In this document: in pieces, positions 23,136 to 35,830 of the stretch
Layout: each line of letters starts with the position of its first letter
Position numbering within the stretch: position 1 is the stretch's first letter
DNA from: Cephalotus follicularis
Taxonomy: Eukaryota > Streptophyta > Magnoliopsida > Oxalidales > Cephalotaceae
DNA length: 64,000 bases
Assembly (NCBI GenBank): GCA_001972305.1
Contig: BDDD01005205.1
Span: 1-64,000, forward strand
Direction of reading: 5' to 3'
Position numbers and translations under genes: made by a program
The notes under the pieces: generated by a model
The model's input: only the letters and a program-made list of their open reading frames with translations
Told to the model about the DNA's origin: nothing
The model's database searches: none

Positions 23136-24484
23136 TGTCAGCAAACATGTGAAGTGATGACATGCAGCAGCTGACGGGAATGAAATCGGGTGACACCTTG
23201 GCGTCATGCGGCTCATGCAGGGAACAGAGACAACACCTGCATGCTGTCCAGACCGAATCTAAGGCAGTTTTTGATAGATGGTGCTTAGGAGTTACCAAAG
23301 GGTGAAGGAAATGGCACATGGGTAGGCAATTCGTGTCACGCCACGAACCACGAGAGTAAACCCCCACGATCCGACGCGTGATATTCATTCTCTTCAGTCA
23401 TTCAATCATATATAATCATACTCCAAAAAGTGCTATAAATTTAAAACTTTAAAATCAAAGTCATATAAGCGGAAGAATCATTATATAACATCAGCGGAAT
23501 AAATCAAATCCAATAAAAACTAACTCTTAAAATCTCCCAAAATTTCGGCACAAAGTATTTGTTTATAGGACTAAACCCCCTGTAAAGGAAAACTCAATTT
23601 ATATCTCAACACTCCCGAAGGAGGAATCAGCAGTTTATGTATATATACGGGCTCAGCCCTCAGCAATCACTACAAAATCAGTATCATATCATTCTAATGC
23701 CTCAAATGATGGGCTTGTTGCTGTTTAATACATCCATACACATATCATAAGCACTGCCACATGTCGGTAGGTCGATAGCTGAATAAAACATATCTATAAC
23801 ATCTTTATATTTGTCTCAAATACATAGGGTTCCTTTTCACAATCCTTATACATAACAAGCCTTATATCTCAATACATCTAATCATAAACATGAGGCCCCT
23901 TTTATACAACTCTTATATACAACTCATATAAGCAAACCCAAATACAGGCAACTCCATATACAATTGGCTAATAAAATCTGTTATAGAAAACCTGTCATTC
24001 TCAGCTTACCTCGTTGCAATCCATCACCTATACCTGAGCCTGACCCATTCCACACACAGAAGAAATGGGTCAGTGACATAATGTCGTGTAGGTATACTAT
24101 GCTATGTATGCAATAGTATAATAGTGTATGTGTGCAACAGTATATCAATGTATGTCATGTAGTGCATCAGCATAATGGTGATATGCGTGCAACAATATAA
24201 TATATATGTATGGCATGTCCTGTGCATAAATGACAATTGCGGATGGTGTCAATATACCAACTGTCCCTAAGCAGTGGTATATTGGGCTGGTCCTAGTCAC
24301 ATAAAAGGCCATAGGCCTGCAGACAATCTATACAATAATCAATATCAATCACAGGGACAACCAGTCCATATGTCTGAGTAGTACTCTCCCCCGCCGGCCC
24401 GAGATAGTACTACCACCGACTACCTACCCTTTTGAGGTCGTAGTCGAGTGGGGAAGATATAACGCTGATCACATCATGGCTAAG

Positions 24485-24590
24485 CCGTAAAAACGGTCAG
24501 AGCCCATAAGTATAGTGGTAAAGCCATAAAAATGGTCAGAACCCATACTATACTGGTAAAGCAGTAAAAACGGTCAGAACACATAGGCGC
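24485..24590 (-). repeat. Triplicate TAAAAACGGTCAGAACCCATA repeat in E LTR
   Basis: Three near-identical copies, each about 37-40 bp (AAGCCGTAAAAACGGTCAGA, then a CCATA...GTGGTA stretch). The same three copies are in the other LTR at 31508-31605, so the repeat predates insertion. Confidence 0.8.
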
Positions 24591-25277
24591 CGGTAACCTC
24601 CAACGATGATGTGATCGAACACCCATAATCCTCGCGATGGAAACGTAGGTTATGGATGGGTTATCTCATAGGTCTCAAACAATAGTATATATCATAGTCG
24701 TATCTTGTAATACTCGTAACCCATAAAATATATTCATTTAAAGGATAGGGACCATTTCATAAAGGATCTCGTAGGATCCACATCCGTCAAATCATATAAA
24801 GATCATTTCATAATCATAAGTCATTTTTCATATCCAATGGCCATTTTTGTGTCCATAATCCATGTTGTAATCAATTTTTTTCATATATCATTTGGTTGGT
24901 CCCTATCGAAGTTATAATGAATGGAAAGGAAGTCCAAATGGAAGTATCCGTGCCCAGATATTCCAATGGAACTATCCTGACCATTTGAAATCCATAAAAT
25001 AATGGAGAGGAATACCAAATAAGATATCTGTGTCTCGATATCTCAATGGAACTATCCTGACCATTTTGAAAACCATTTAGAAACCATTTGCGTAAAACTC
25101 TTTCATGGAGAACTTTCCTTAAAACTTCACTTTGAACATCGATTTAGATATCAAAACTGATACATAAGGATTTCCATAGGTTACAAAGCCTTAGGGAGGC
25201 TTTCTATGGAATCCGGTTGAAGATAAAACCATTTTGGATGGAAAACCATGTAAAAAAGTGTGTTTGGGCTGAATAGG

Positions 25278-25475
25278 GCACTAAGCGTCGATGCTTAGCC
25301 CCGAGCGTCGACAGTTTTAAAAAGCACAAGTATAAAATGTCAACGGTTTGTTTTAAAGCATAAGGCGTCGACTGTTCTGTTTAACTCATAAAAGTGTCGA
25401 CTGTAAGTTTAACACATATAAGCGTCGACAGTTTTTGTTTTGAAAGCATAAAGCACCAAAGGTTTTGATAGAAAA
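25278..25475. repeat. AAGCGTCGACG array in E 3' LTR
   Basis: About seven units: AAGCGTCGATGCTTAG, GAGCGTCGACAG, AATGTCAACGG, AGGCGTCGACTG, AGTGTCGACTG, AAGCGTCGACAG and a decayed AAGCACCAAAGG. The homologous array at 58020-58200 has the same units in the same order. Confidence 0.85.
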
Positions 25476-25969
25476 TGCAGTTTGTGAAAGACTTCGTAAA
25501 TTAACGGAACTATGTCCAAAACAGTTCAAAGCCCTTTAAGATTCATCCCATAGCCCGTGAATTAAGAGAAGGCAAGAACTCATCTCCTCTTAATTTAATA
25601 TCGAACCCTTATATCATATGCCATATGCAATTATATATATATACAATCATGCATCCATACAAGTACAATTCGTACACATCAATCCATATAATTATTTAGA
25701 ATGCATGAATGTAATGCAAGCAATAGTATAACCTACCTCGTAGCAATTGAGCTTGTAAAGCTCGAAAATCCTCAATCCTTGATCATTTCGTTTATCCTTC
25801 GTTTCCTTTATCCCGCATGCACAACATATTTCCATTACACTCTACGCATGGAAACCAAGCACAGCCGCCATTGGATATTCGGCCAGTTTCCGGCAACCTC
25901 ATTCAGCTCTGGCGAAACCCAAAAAGAGGTTCCACATCGAACGATATGTTCAAAACCATAGGAGGCCCA

Positions 25970-26350
25970 CCGTGACTCGCCGTGAATCGCGTAGTCACAG
26001 CTGATAGTGAGTCAAGTCACTGAGTTGACTCGCCGGACATCCACAATTTTGGCCACTTCACAAAAGTTTCACAAACAGTCGGCTTAAGGTGTCTCCACCC
26101 GTAACTCACCGTGAATCGGCGCTGAAACGCCCAGCCACGGCCGGCAGTGAGTTCAACTCACTGAGTTAACTCGTCGGTCGTCCACAACTCCGGCCACCAC
26201 CATAAAACGCATCACAACCACCATCCCTACACATCCTTGCCCTTAACTCGCCGAGACTCGGTGCTAAATGCACGGTCCAAGGCGGCAGCGAGTTGGCTCC
26301 ACTGATTCAACTCGTCAGTTCGAATCCGGCCATTTCCGGTCAAATGGCGC
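25970..26350 (-). repeat. Triplicated module with GAGTCAACTC cores in E LTR
   Basis: Three diverged copies of about 130 bp begin near 25975, 26105 and 26243. Each has an ACTCGCCGTGAATCG-like head and a core of the form GTGAGTTCAACTCACTGAGT that can fold on itself. Each ends in a CGTCCACAACTCCGGCC-like tail. The second LTR shows the same at 58700-59070. Confidence 0.7.
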
Positions 26351-26998
26351 CAAATCGGTCACTGAAATAGGTGTAGCCGGCCTCCTAGGTGAAGACCGGA
26401 CCCTCCCGCCATGGTAACCGGCGGTGGAACGCACGGCAACAAGAGACAGTGGCAGTGTCAGGGAGGAGAAAAGGGGTAGAAAAAGAAGAAAAGAGAAGAG
26501 ACAAAGGAATGAGGCTTACCGTCGACAGTGGAGGCTCTGACCGGTGAGCTCCTGGTCCGGTGTCGTCGTCTTCTTCGGTGCTGAGCTCTCCCTCTCTCCC
26601 TTTCTCTCCCACTGGTCTCTCTCCAGAAGTCTCTCTCTCTCAATGCGTCACCTGCTTCTTCAGACACGGGTGCCTTATGCGCCCGAGTGTTTTTTTTTTC
26701 TTTTAGTCTTTTGTCTCTCCTTTAGTATTTACCAGCCAAAATACTAAGTCCTAGGTCCCGTTTTATCTGCAAACGGCAATATTAATTATCCAAAAGGGTA
26801 CCAAAATAATCGCAATAAAAATGCAAACATAGGTCCTTATTGTCGCGCATTAAAAATGGGCTTTATTAGTCATTTTGGGCCTTATAATTTGTGGCTCCAA
26901 TACGCGATGCTTTTTATCTATTCGGGCTCCATCGACTCAATACAACCTTACACTATGCCAACATTAAAATAATCATTTATAAAATTTCAGGCGTTACA

Positions 26999-27034
26999 TC
27001 CTCCCCTCCTTAGAAAAATCTCATCCTGAGATTT
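26999..27034 (-). promoter_or_regulatory. Polypurine tract and inverted repeat of E
   Basis: Next to the LTR end, TCCTCCCCTCCTTAG is a polypurine tract on the minus strand. It is followed by AAATCTCA (27016-27023), TCC, TGAGATTT (27027-27034), a perfect 8-bp inverted repeat matching those of A, B, D and H. Confidence 0.85.
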
Positions 27035-29339
27035 CCTAGGTTAAAACATGTGAAGGTAGAATGTCTTCGTTTCATTATCGCGTCTCATACAACTTTCTCA
27101 AGCTCATAGCATTATCATCACACTTCACCCATGAAGCGTCCTCATCCTTTAACCATTTGGTCCATGACTGTATAACCCATTTCATCATCCTTCGGCGTCC
27201 ATATCATTCAAAAACAATCTCTGAACATATATTTATATACATATATATGAGTTCTCCTCAAGCTTGTATCCGTCCTTAGCTCTAACGGCTCATATGGTAG
27301 CACGTGAGAAGGATTTGGATAATACATTCTGAGTATTGAGGTCTGAACACCATATGAAACACATGATCTTCCTGTATGAGTTCTGCTAATGGCAGAAGTC
27401 CATTCCAACTATTATCTCTATCCATCAAGCTTCTGTGAGGCCACCCTGATCCAGGCATATACTCTACCTTATATGTTAGGTTCCGATCCCGTAGGCTGAG
27501 GGGTAAGGCAAGCCTATAGGATACTGTGCCCACTCTTTCGTCATGTCTTTCCACCAAATTGAATTACAGATCTCGATACATCTTGCTGAATGCCGGATGT
27601 ACTGAGAAACTGGAGTGATAAGCTTGTAACTATAGCTCCTCCGTCAGCTTTTCGTTGAAAAGGGCACAACTCTTCCTTGTGATTTTATCAACTCATCACC
27701 ACGAATCAATAATTCTGGTTTGAATCCATCTTGATCATGTAATGCAGCCTTAAGTAATTCACCACCCATTCCTTGAGCCTCTCAATTCTATCCATCAACC
27801 ATGCTCGTGCTAGAACTTAGGAAACCGTCACGCAAGCTAATCAACGACCTAAGGCATCTACAAGCATATTAGCATCGATTGGTTGACATTGGATCTCACA
27901 GATGTAACCATTGAGCGGCTCCATCCATCTTCTTTGTTTCATATCTAGATCCTTCTAAGAGAAAGGATATTTGGACCCTTGTGATCTGTTAAAACCTCTA
28001 ACTTTGTACCGTATAGACAGGGTCTCCATTGGCGTAGCGCACGGCTAACGCTGTAAATTCTAGGTCATGAGTGGAATAACCCACTCCTGAGGCTCCAACT
28101 TTCCATAAGACATAGGGGCTCATTCCCCAAACAATCTCAAAATACAATTCCCACCGTTCACTGAGGCATCACTATATACCACGAAACCATCATTGCTCTC
28201 AGCTACAACCATGATCGGCGCAGATATTAGATGGTGTTTTAACTCCTGGAAGCTCCCTTTACCACTATCATCCGTTACATCCCGTCTTTCTGCGTCAATC
28301 GAGTCAAAGGTTTGGTAATCCGTAAAAATTCCTGGCCAAAGCGGCGATAGTAACCCGCTAAGCCTAAGAAACCACGGAAAATTGTCACGTTCATCGACCA
28401 TTCCCAATCCTTCACTACTTCTATACTTGTTAGGTCCACAGACGAACCAGCACTGTGGTCAAGGTGAACAAGGAAACTACCTCCAATAACAAAACTCCAT
28501 ACTTGCTGAATTGGCATACCACAGGCGATCTCGCAAGACTTGCCATGTTTAGTAGAACCACTTCCCATGGCATTTCGCAAGCTTGGAATGCACTAACACA
28601 TCATCGAAGGAGACCACGATGATATGGTCAAGATATGGATTACACACCCCTTCCATAAAGTTCGTGGATGTAGTAAGGAATTGATCATCCCCTTTAACGA
28701 CACTACGATCCACCCACAAGGTTCATATCGTGACTTGGAGACTGTCGATGATAACACATATCCAAATGGATCCATCTCAGTAATCACTTTCTAACTCATC
28801 CATCGGCAACACTAGGAGATTTGTCATCATATAGGGTCGGCTATCTTTATAGCGCACAACTCACACTCTTCGGGATGAATAGATTCTCCCATTGGGGTGT
28901 TAACTTACATAACATTCCACAAGGGTTCTGGTTTCACATTAGCATGAAATATGAGTCACAAGGCAATACATGAACTGAGAGAATCCGGGTCCATAACCGT
29001 ATCTTTTCCATGCCATAACCATATACCATAAACTGTATACATATGTCCTGTAGTCAGGGCTCGTCGACCCTTCCTCTTGGTGCCACACAGATCTACCACG
29101 GTCATCTCAGTCGGTGGCCTGTTCGCTTCACATGTCATGGCCCTCACTGTCACACCATTGGTATATCTCATGGGGTTTCAGAGGGGTTTCATTTTCGAAG
29201 TCGGCCTCCCTAGCAAATCTAGACTACTCGGCGGCCTCAGAAACGGCCTACTCGGTAGCCTTAGGTGCTAGACTGACTAGGGAATCCTTTAAGGATAGAA
29301 CCCAAGAAAAATGAGAAACTTCATATAAAACAGAAAATT

Positions 29340-29535
29340 TGGGCGTCAACACCATCCTCTAGGCGTCGACGTCATCACTGTAGGCATCAACGTGTAACAC
29401 TGGTTAATGCACAGAAATGCGAAAGAATGGTCATCGCGTCAACTGCTCACCTCTAGGGTGTCAACTCTTCCCTCATAGGTGTCGACACTATAAACCAATG
29501 CATCCACGTGTTGATCGACAGAGGGGTTGACAAAC
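29340..29535. repeat. GTCGACG array inside E's internal region
   Basis: Units include GGCGTCAACACC, AGGCGTCGACGTC, AGGCATCAACGTG, GCGTCAACTG, GGTGTCAACTC, GGTGTCGACAC and GCATCCACGTG. It is the only array in this window that clearly lies between the LTRs of its element. Confidence 0.75.
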
Positions 29536-30345
29536 AAAGGAGAATCCCTGCCAAACCCCTAGAAATAATCAATCAGATACTCTAAACCCTTCTCTAGAGG
29601 TAAGGATGTTAACTCACCCGAAAACACGTCCGAGTATTCACAAACAATCAGAACATCCTCAAACCTTGGTACCAATCTCCTGTTATCGGTCACATATGCC
29701 AGATATCCACTGTAACCTTGTCCATAAGTCTATCAGCATGAACGACTGATATCAACTGAACTGGCTGATGATCTAAAGTCCCAATAAACTGGAATTGAGA
29801 CTATCTTGATATATTGGAGATTACGACCTCCCCGTAACCATTCACATGGGTACAATGTGCTGCTAACCAATCCATCATATATCCTTAGGAGAGTTAACTA
29901 AACACACGAACTGTCTTCTAACTATACCGTCACAATCCGAACCATTACGATCCGTAACGATATGATCTGCAAACATAACATATATGTATCCATACCTTAT
30001 CCCTTAGCCATAACCGTACAATCCCTAGCCGTACGATCTATAACTGTATAAACAGCCCATACCATAAAACTGTGAGACTAGGTCAAATTATATGTCCTCC
30101 GTAATTCCCGATGGTGGGACTAGTCTAAATGTGGTATGGTAGTTCCTATCCTTTTCCGTTCCATATCTACTTGTTTAAGAGACAAAGATTCAGCTATCGA
30201 CTTCTCATACCCATAATTCGAAGAAACTCCATGTAACACTTATCATTCCGCTATTCCAAGTAACTCCAAATAGCACTTTATTTCCATTAATCATTCTCAA
30301 TTCCCATAGCCAAGGACCCTATCCTGGCGTATCCAGCATAGGACC

Positions 30346-30358
30346 GGCTCTGATACCA
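30346..30358 (-). promoter_or_regulatory. Primer binding site of E
   Basis: The plus strand reads GGCTCTGATACCA, that is TGGTATCAGAGCC on the minus strand, three bases from the LTR at 30362. It fits the 3' end of initiator tRNA-Met. Confidence 0.92.
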
Positions 30359-31734
30359 GGTTGTCGCGCCCCAATCTGAGAGAGTAAACCCCCACGATCC
30401 GACGCGTGATATTCATTCTCTTCAGTCATTCAATCATATATAATCATACTCCAAAAAGTGCTATAAATTTAAAACTTTAAAATCAAAGTCATATAAGCGG
30501 AAGAATCATTATATAACATTAGCGGAATAAATCAAATCCAATAAAAACTAACTCTTAAAATCTCCCAAATTTTTTGCATGAAGTATTCGTTTATAGGACT
30601 AAATCCCCTGTAAAGGAAAACTCAATTTATATCTCAACACTCCCGAAGGAGGAAGCAGCAGTTTATGTATATATACGGGCTCAGCCCTCAGCAATCACAA
30701 CCAAACCAGTATCATATCATTCTAATGCCTCAAATGATGGGCTTGTCCCTATTTAATACATAAATACAAATATCATAAGCACTGCCACATGTCGGCAGGT
30801 CGATAGCTGAATAAAACATATCTATAACATCTTTATATTTGTCTCAAATACATAGGGTTCCTTTTCACAATCCCTATACATAACAAGCCTTATATCTCAA
30901 TACATCTAATCATAAACATGAGGCCCCTTTTATACAACTCTTATATACAACTCATATAAGCAAAACCAAATACAAGCAACTCCATATACAATTGGCTAAC
31001 AAAATCTATTATAGAAAACCTGTCCTTCTCAGCTTACCTCGTTGCAATCCATCACCTGTACCTGAGCCTAACCCATTCCGCACAGAGGGGAAATGGGTCA
31101 GTGACATAATATGGTGTAGCTATACTATGCTATGCATGCAACAGTATAATAGTGTATGTGTGCAACAGTTTATCAATGTATGTCATGTAGTGCATAAGCA
31201 TAATTGTGATATGCGTGCAACAGTATAATAGGTATGTATGGCATGTCATGTGCATAAATGACAATTGCGGACGGTGTCAATATACCAACTGGCCCTAAGC
31301 AGTGGTATACTGGGCTGGTCCTAATCACATAAAAGGCCATAGGCCTACAGACAATCCATGTAACAATCAATATCAATCGTAGGGACAACTAGTCCATAGG
31401 TCTGAGTACTACTCTGCCCCTCCGGCCCGAGATAGTACTACCACCGACTACCTACCCTTTTGAGGTCGTAGCCGAGTGGGGAAGAGATAATGCTGATCAC
31501 ATCATGGCTAAGCCGTAAAAATGGTTAGAGCCCATAAGTATAGTGGTAAAGCCGTAAAAACGGTCAGAACCCATAGTATAGTGGTAAAGCCGTAAAAACG
31601 GCCAGAACCCATAGGTGCCGGTAACCTCCAATGATGATATGATCGAACACCCATAATCCTCGTGACGAAAATGTAGGTTATGGATGGGTTATCTCATAGG
31701 TCTCAAAAAATAGTATATATCATAGTCGTGCCTT

Positions 31735-31739
31735 GTAAT
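31735..31739 (+). repeat. Target duplication GTAAT of D, left copy
   Basis: GTAAT at 31735-31739 is repeated at 57442-57446 on the far side of D, and the undisturbed E LTR reads TTGTAATACTCG at the same place (about 24706-24717). Confidence 0.93.
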
Positions 31740-31917
31740 TGTAACGCCCGAGATTTCCCTATGTTGTAATTTCATAATGTAATGTGTTTTATTATGGAAT
31801 TAATAAAAGAAAGGATTTCCAAGGATTTGATGATGTTTTCCAAACTCTAATAATGTTGAATTTTGGAATAAATTGTTAAAGGAAGGTTTAGAAGGTAAAC
31901 GGCGCTGTTTTTGGAGA

Positions 31918-32065
31918 AACGTGTCGACGCCTTTCGAATCACATCGACGTCCTTGAAGCAAGGGGTGCACGTAAGTGCACGCACATGCACATCGATGCAG
32001 GTGAGGACATCGATGCCCTCGTGTACAAAGGGGAAAGACGTCGACGTCTTTGAAGACGACGTCTA
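31918..32065. repeat. First GTCGACG array in D 5' LTR
   Basis: Units GTGTCGACGCC, ACATCGACGTCC, ACATCGATGCAG, ACATCGATGCCC, AGACGTCGACGTCTTT and a decayed GACGTCTATGCG surround a CACGCACATGCACATCG segment. The homologue is at 51770-51920. Confidence 0.85.
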
Positions 32066-32329
32066 TGCGTTTAACATCGAATGTCAGGCACGTTACTCTG
32101 CTGTCAAATAACGTGCAAGGGGGAACTTTTTAGGGCCTTTTGCAGGTGCCTTGGGATATGGACGATACGTGTTGAGCACGCTAGCATGATGCCAGGCATG
32201 CAGGTGCTAGAATGGAAGGAAGGGCATGACACTTGGGTGTGCATGCAGGCTGTGTGCCACCTTCAACGTCTGCTCCTGCAAAAGAAGTGAGGCAGAGTTG
32301 GGAAAGAGGGAAGAATGGGAAATGGAGCC

Positions 32330-32334
32330 TGTGT
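32330..32334 (+). repeat. Target duplication CTGTG of B, left copy
   Basis: CTGTG at 32330-32334 recurs at 44746-44750; the unoccupied 3' LTR of D reads CATGTGAGATGC at the same place (about 52178-52189). Confidence 0.88.
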
Positions 32335-33169
32335 GTAATACCCTACTTGCCTGTACATATTTTCTTACGGGTTTTATCTATTCCGTTTAAGTAATTGTAT
32401 GTTTTACGTTGGGTTTATGTTTTTGGGCTGACTGATACCAGCCTTAGTTTTGGGCATGTTAGTATCGACATTTTGCTGGGTAAATTTAGTCACTTATTAT
32501 TACTATAAACCAATTCATAAATACATAATTATCATATAATGTTTACAAAATGATTTTATTAAATTATGTTTTCAAAATTTGTTTTTCTTTTTAAAACAAA
32601 ATCTTTTATCTTAATTTACTTTCCTTCTCCCTCTCAAACTCTCTCTAACCCGTATCCCTCTCTCTTCAATCTCCCTCTCCCGCACAACTCTATCTCTTTC
32701 CTTTCGTTCTCCCGAAAAATCTGCACTCCTTCCATATCTGAACAGATTCTGTTTCCTAAATCCCTATCCTACCCGATTGGTTCCCTAAATTGCAATATAA
32801 GAATGCCAACGCCATTGTGTCAACCATTCCTTCACCTTCTATGTTGCTGTCGAACCTGTCATTGTGAGTGTGCTACGTTTTCTGTGTCTCTGGCTTCAAC
32901 AATAAGGTTTGTCTCTCCATGGATTAATTGTAGGAATTATGGTTACATTGTCTTGTATGGTGGGCAGGCTTTGAGTTCATTATTTTCCTTCCTTTCATTT
33001 CATTTTGAGCAGCTACTGTGTCCTCTGACTTCGTGTCTCTCCCACTAGTTTTGGTATAATCAGGTTGGTTTCCATATGTTGTTATGTCATGGTGATTGGT
33101 TATGTGTTACTGTCTATTGAATTCTTAGGTTATAGGCTGCTAGATTTTAATCCAGTTTTGGTTGCTACC

Positions 33170-35296
33170 TGTAATGACCCGAATTTCCATTAAAGATATT
33201 AATTATGGAAAGATGATTGCTGTTGTATAATTGGCAAATAGTTCAAGGGACCCGTAGTATGACCTTAACGGTGCTTTAAACCAGTGCGATATGAAATTGG
33301 ACAAATGCCTCTAACCAACGATGCTTGGAAGAAAGCGGTGACGCTTTGAAGTAAAGCGCCAGCGCTTCGAGTTTAACGGACGACGCTTTGAAGATCGAGT
33401 ATTGAAATTGACCTGGAGGAGGCTTAAAGCGGCGACGCTTTAAGTAAAGAGTCGACGCTTTGCCCTGTGTCAGGTGCAGAATTCTAGCTTTTTATCCCGT
33501 TTCGGAGGAATTAAATGGATTGAGGGACACATGTCAAGCAAGGGATGGAAGACTTATTATATTTTGCTAAAAAGGGCAGGTGGCATCAGTTGAATGGATT
33601 TAATTTAGTCACATGGAGGCAAGCTCACAAGGGTGAGGTCATGGATGACACCACCCAAGCTTGGCCTCCAAGTTTGCCTCTCCTATATATGCATGTGTAT
33701 CTTCAGCTGAGCAAAAGGTTCCTTTCTGCTGATATTGAAGAGGGAGATTCGTGGGAGAGAAGAAGAGAAGGAGATCAAGTGAGGTAAGGAGATTCTATAC
33801 CCATTTTATCAAAGTTATTCCTCTGTTTTACTTCCAAATTATGCAGCAGATAGTTTAATTCATATCTTGTAGAGTTCTTGATGAAATTTCGAATAGTTTC
33901 ATGTTTTGAAAACTTTAAGATGTCTACTTCAACTGTTATGTTTTATGCATCTCGAAATTCTGTCGAATTCTTGATGAAAAGCCATGTTTTCTTCTACTGC
34001 TCAGGTCCTGTTTTCAAAAGCAAACTGCAACTTTAAAAAATTCATTGCAGCTTCGTTTCTCAATTGAATTTTATGATTTTTATCTCTATAAATTTATTGA
34101 GATGTCTACTTTAACTTTTATGTTTTAAGTTTTCTATGACAGTGATTATTTCTATATAAAATATCTATTTTAGAAAAGTTATGCAAAACTGTTTTCTAAA
34201 GGGTTTTGAGTTAATTATTCAAAGTGATGAGAAATGTTTTATGATTGTGAAATGAAATGAAATGAAGGTTTATACATGAGAAACCAGTTTTAGAAAGGCT
34301 TTACAATGATGTTTTATGAATGCTTTGGGCTGATCACTCAAGGTATTAAGAAAGATTTTATGAAATGATTTGATGTTTTGTTTATGAATATGAATAAAAT
34401 GATTTTAATGCTGTTTTCAAGTATGGCTGTGATACCAGCCAAAAGAAGGTATGATTGGAAAACGTTTTTGATTGTTTTCACGTATGCTGGTTATATATAC
34501 CAGAAAATGTACGATTTTAAAAATGTTCTGGTTTTATAAAACTAGAAGAAGATTTTCAAAGATATTTTGAAATGTATGAACTGGAAACGTTTAGATACAG
34601 ATTATCAAAAATAACGGATTTTGATAACGTTTTATGACTATGTTTCTTACTGAGCTCTTAAAAGCTCACTCCTTTCAATGTCTTGTTTTGAAACAAATCT
34701 TCTAGGAAACGTTGAACGTGAAGTTGCGAGCTTTAGTGGAAGTTCACGAAAGAAGAGTAAGGAAAGAAGTAGGACATACTATGAAGTTATGTTTTAATGT
34801 CATATGTTTATGTTTTTCGCTGTGTAATGTTTTATGATAGACGATGTATAGATGTGAATGTATAGAAACAAATGCTATAGATTATGATGTTTTTTTTATG
34901 TAAGATGATGATATCAAAGGTTTTTTAACACATTTGAGTGTATGAGAAGTTAATGGTAAAGGTGAGTATATGATTATTTTATGATGTGATAAGATTATGT
35001 TTTTTCGCTGTGTAAGGTTACATGATTAGTGATGTATAAATGCAAAGGTATTAGAAACGATCATGATCATAAGAATATGAAATTTTGAAATTGATGTTTC
35101 AAAGATGTAAGCATATGTGATCCTGTGAAGTTATTGAGTAATAATGTTAGGTTTTAAATCTACGTTAAGAATAAATGATATGAAATGGATCGTTAAATGA
35201 TTGAACGATTTGACAGTCAAAGGTTACACCCACGTAACGCACCGATCTTCGGAGCTCGCTTTGAGCTAAAAGTGGACTCGGGACGGGGGCGCTACA
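33170..35296 (+). mobile_element. G: solo LTR in B's 5' LTR
   Basis: 2.1 kb from TGTAATGACCCG to GGGGGCGCTACA, flanked by CTACC (33165-33169) and CTGCC (35297-35301), with CTGCC in the empty site at about 42719-42723. No internal region. It carries a palindrome array at 33315-33465. The family is the same as N and probably O. By nesting it is the youngest insertion on this branch. Confidence 0.9.
33310..33470. repeat. AAAGCGNCGACGCTTT array in G
   Basis: About six units: CGATGCTTGG, AAAGCGGTGACGCTTTG, AAAGCGCCAGCGCTTCG, GGACGACGCTTTG, AAAGCGGCGACGCTTTAAG and AGAGTCGACGCTTTG. The AAAGCG...CGCTTT arms are better conserved than the core. Confidence 0.82.
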
Positions 35297-35619
35297 CTGC
35301 CTTTCATAATCTGCCAATCACTTTCTGAGGTGGTTAGCAAGCCTATTGTCATTTCATATGTGTTATGTAATCTGGTTTTATAAGTTGAATATGAAAATTA
35401 TGCAAAAAAGTGATTAGGAAGAGTTACGCATGGTAGAAATTTTCTGTCATCTTAAATAAATTGCTGTTAATAGGTCTTTGTCAAATTCTGTGTTATGACA
35501 TTGTTTTACATGCCATATAAGGTTGTTTTTAATGTTGGTAATCTTTTGGTGTCGAAAAATCTGAGTTCTGGCAACTAAATTGCACAAAACTGCACAAAAC
35601 TGTTGTTCTGTCACCCAGA

Positions 35620-35830
35620 GCAGTCGACTGCCCATATGAACAGTCAGCTGTTTAGTTGTGTAGTCGGCTGTCTTGTGCGAATAGTCGACTATTTTATGTT
35701 GAGTAGTTGGCTGGACCCCTGATTCAGTCGACTGCCTGCAGTCCTAGTTGAGTAAGTTGACTGGCCCTGTTGTGTAGTCGACTGCCATCCCTTGAACAGT
35801 CGACTGGATTCCTGAAACAGTCGGCTAGAT
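35620..35830. repeat. Ten-unit CAGTCGACTG array in B 5' LTR
   Basis: Ten units of CAGTCGACTG or one- to three-step variants (TAGTCGGCTG, TAGTTGGCTG, AAGTTGACTG) about 20 bp apart. The ten units recur in the same order in the 3' LTR at 43040-43255. Confidence 0.92.

Larger units (their letters stand above)
23334..26998 (-). mobile_element. 3' LTR of E
   Basis: On the plus strand it runs from TGTCACGCC to GGCGTTACA. It has a stem-loop TGACCCATT (24041-24049)/AATGGGTCA (24064-24072), a GTAAAAACGGTCAGA-like short repeat (24487-24580), a palindrome array (25280-25470), a triplicated module with self-complementary GAGTCAACTC cores (25970-26350), and a CTCTCTC tract (26585-26640). The second copy, outside D, matches throughout. 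Confidence 0.92.
27035..30361 (-). mobile_element. Internal region of E: decayed gag-pol
   Basis: Only short pieces of pol are recognisable on the minus strand: the integrase tail (VSYRLALPLSLRD, about 27480-27510), RNase H (LISAPIMVVAES...VVYSDAS, about 28150-28240) and the end of reverse transcriptase ([12 protein letters not shown], about 28340-28375). At 3.4 kb the region is shorter than the 4.7-4.8 kb of B and D. Many breaks, no usable frame. A GTCGAC-type array lies at 29340-29530. About 29580-30340 is the likely gag/leader side but nothing in it is recognisable. Confidence 0.78.

Noticed and set aside
26385-26747. R/E- and S/L-rich open frames in E's 3' LTR (and at 59094-59387)
   Set aside because: They translate a CTCTCTC/GAGAGAG tract and exist on both strands.
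32566-33048. 160-codon open frame at the start of B's 5' LTR (and a 123-codon counterpart at 42304)
   Set aside because: It lies in the pyrimidine-rich leader of the LTR, its codon content follows the TC/TTC tract, and it changes length between the two LTRs. It is LTR sequence, not a gene.
33545-33787. 80-codon open frame in solo LTR G
   Set aside because: LTR sequence; the related stretch in N is not open in the same way.
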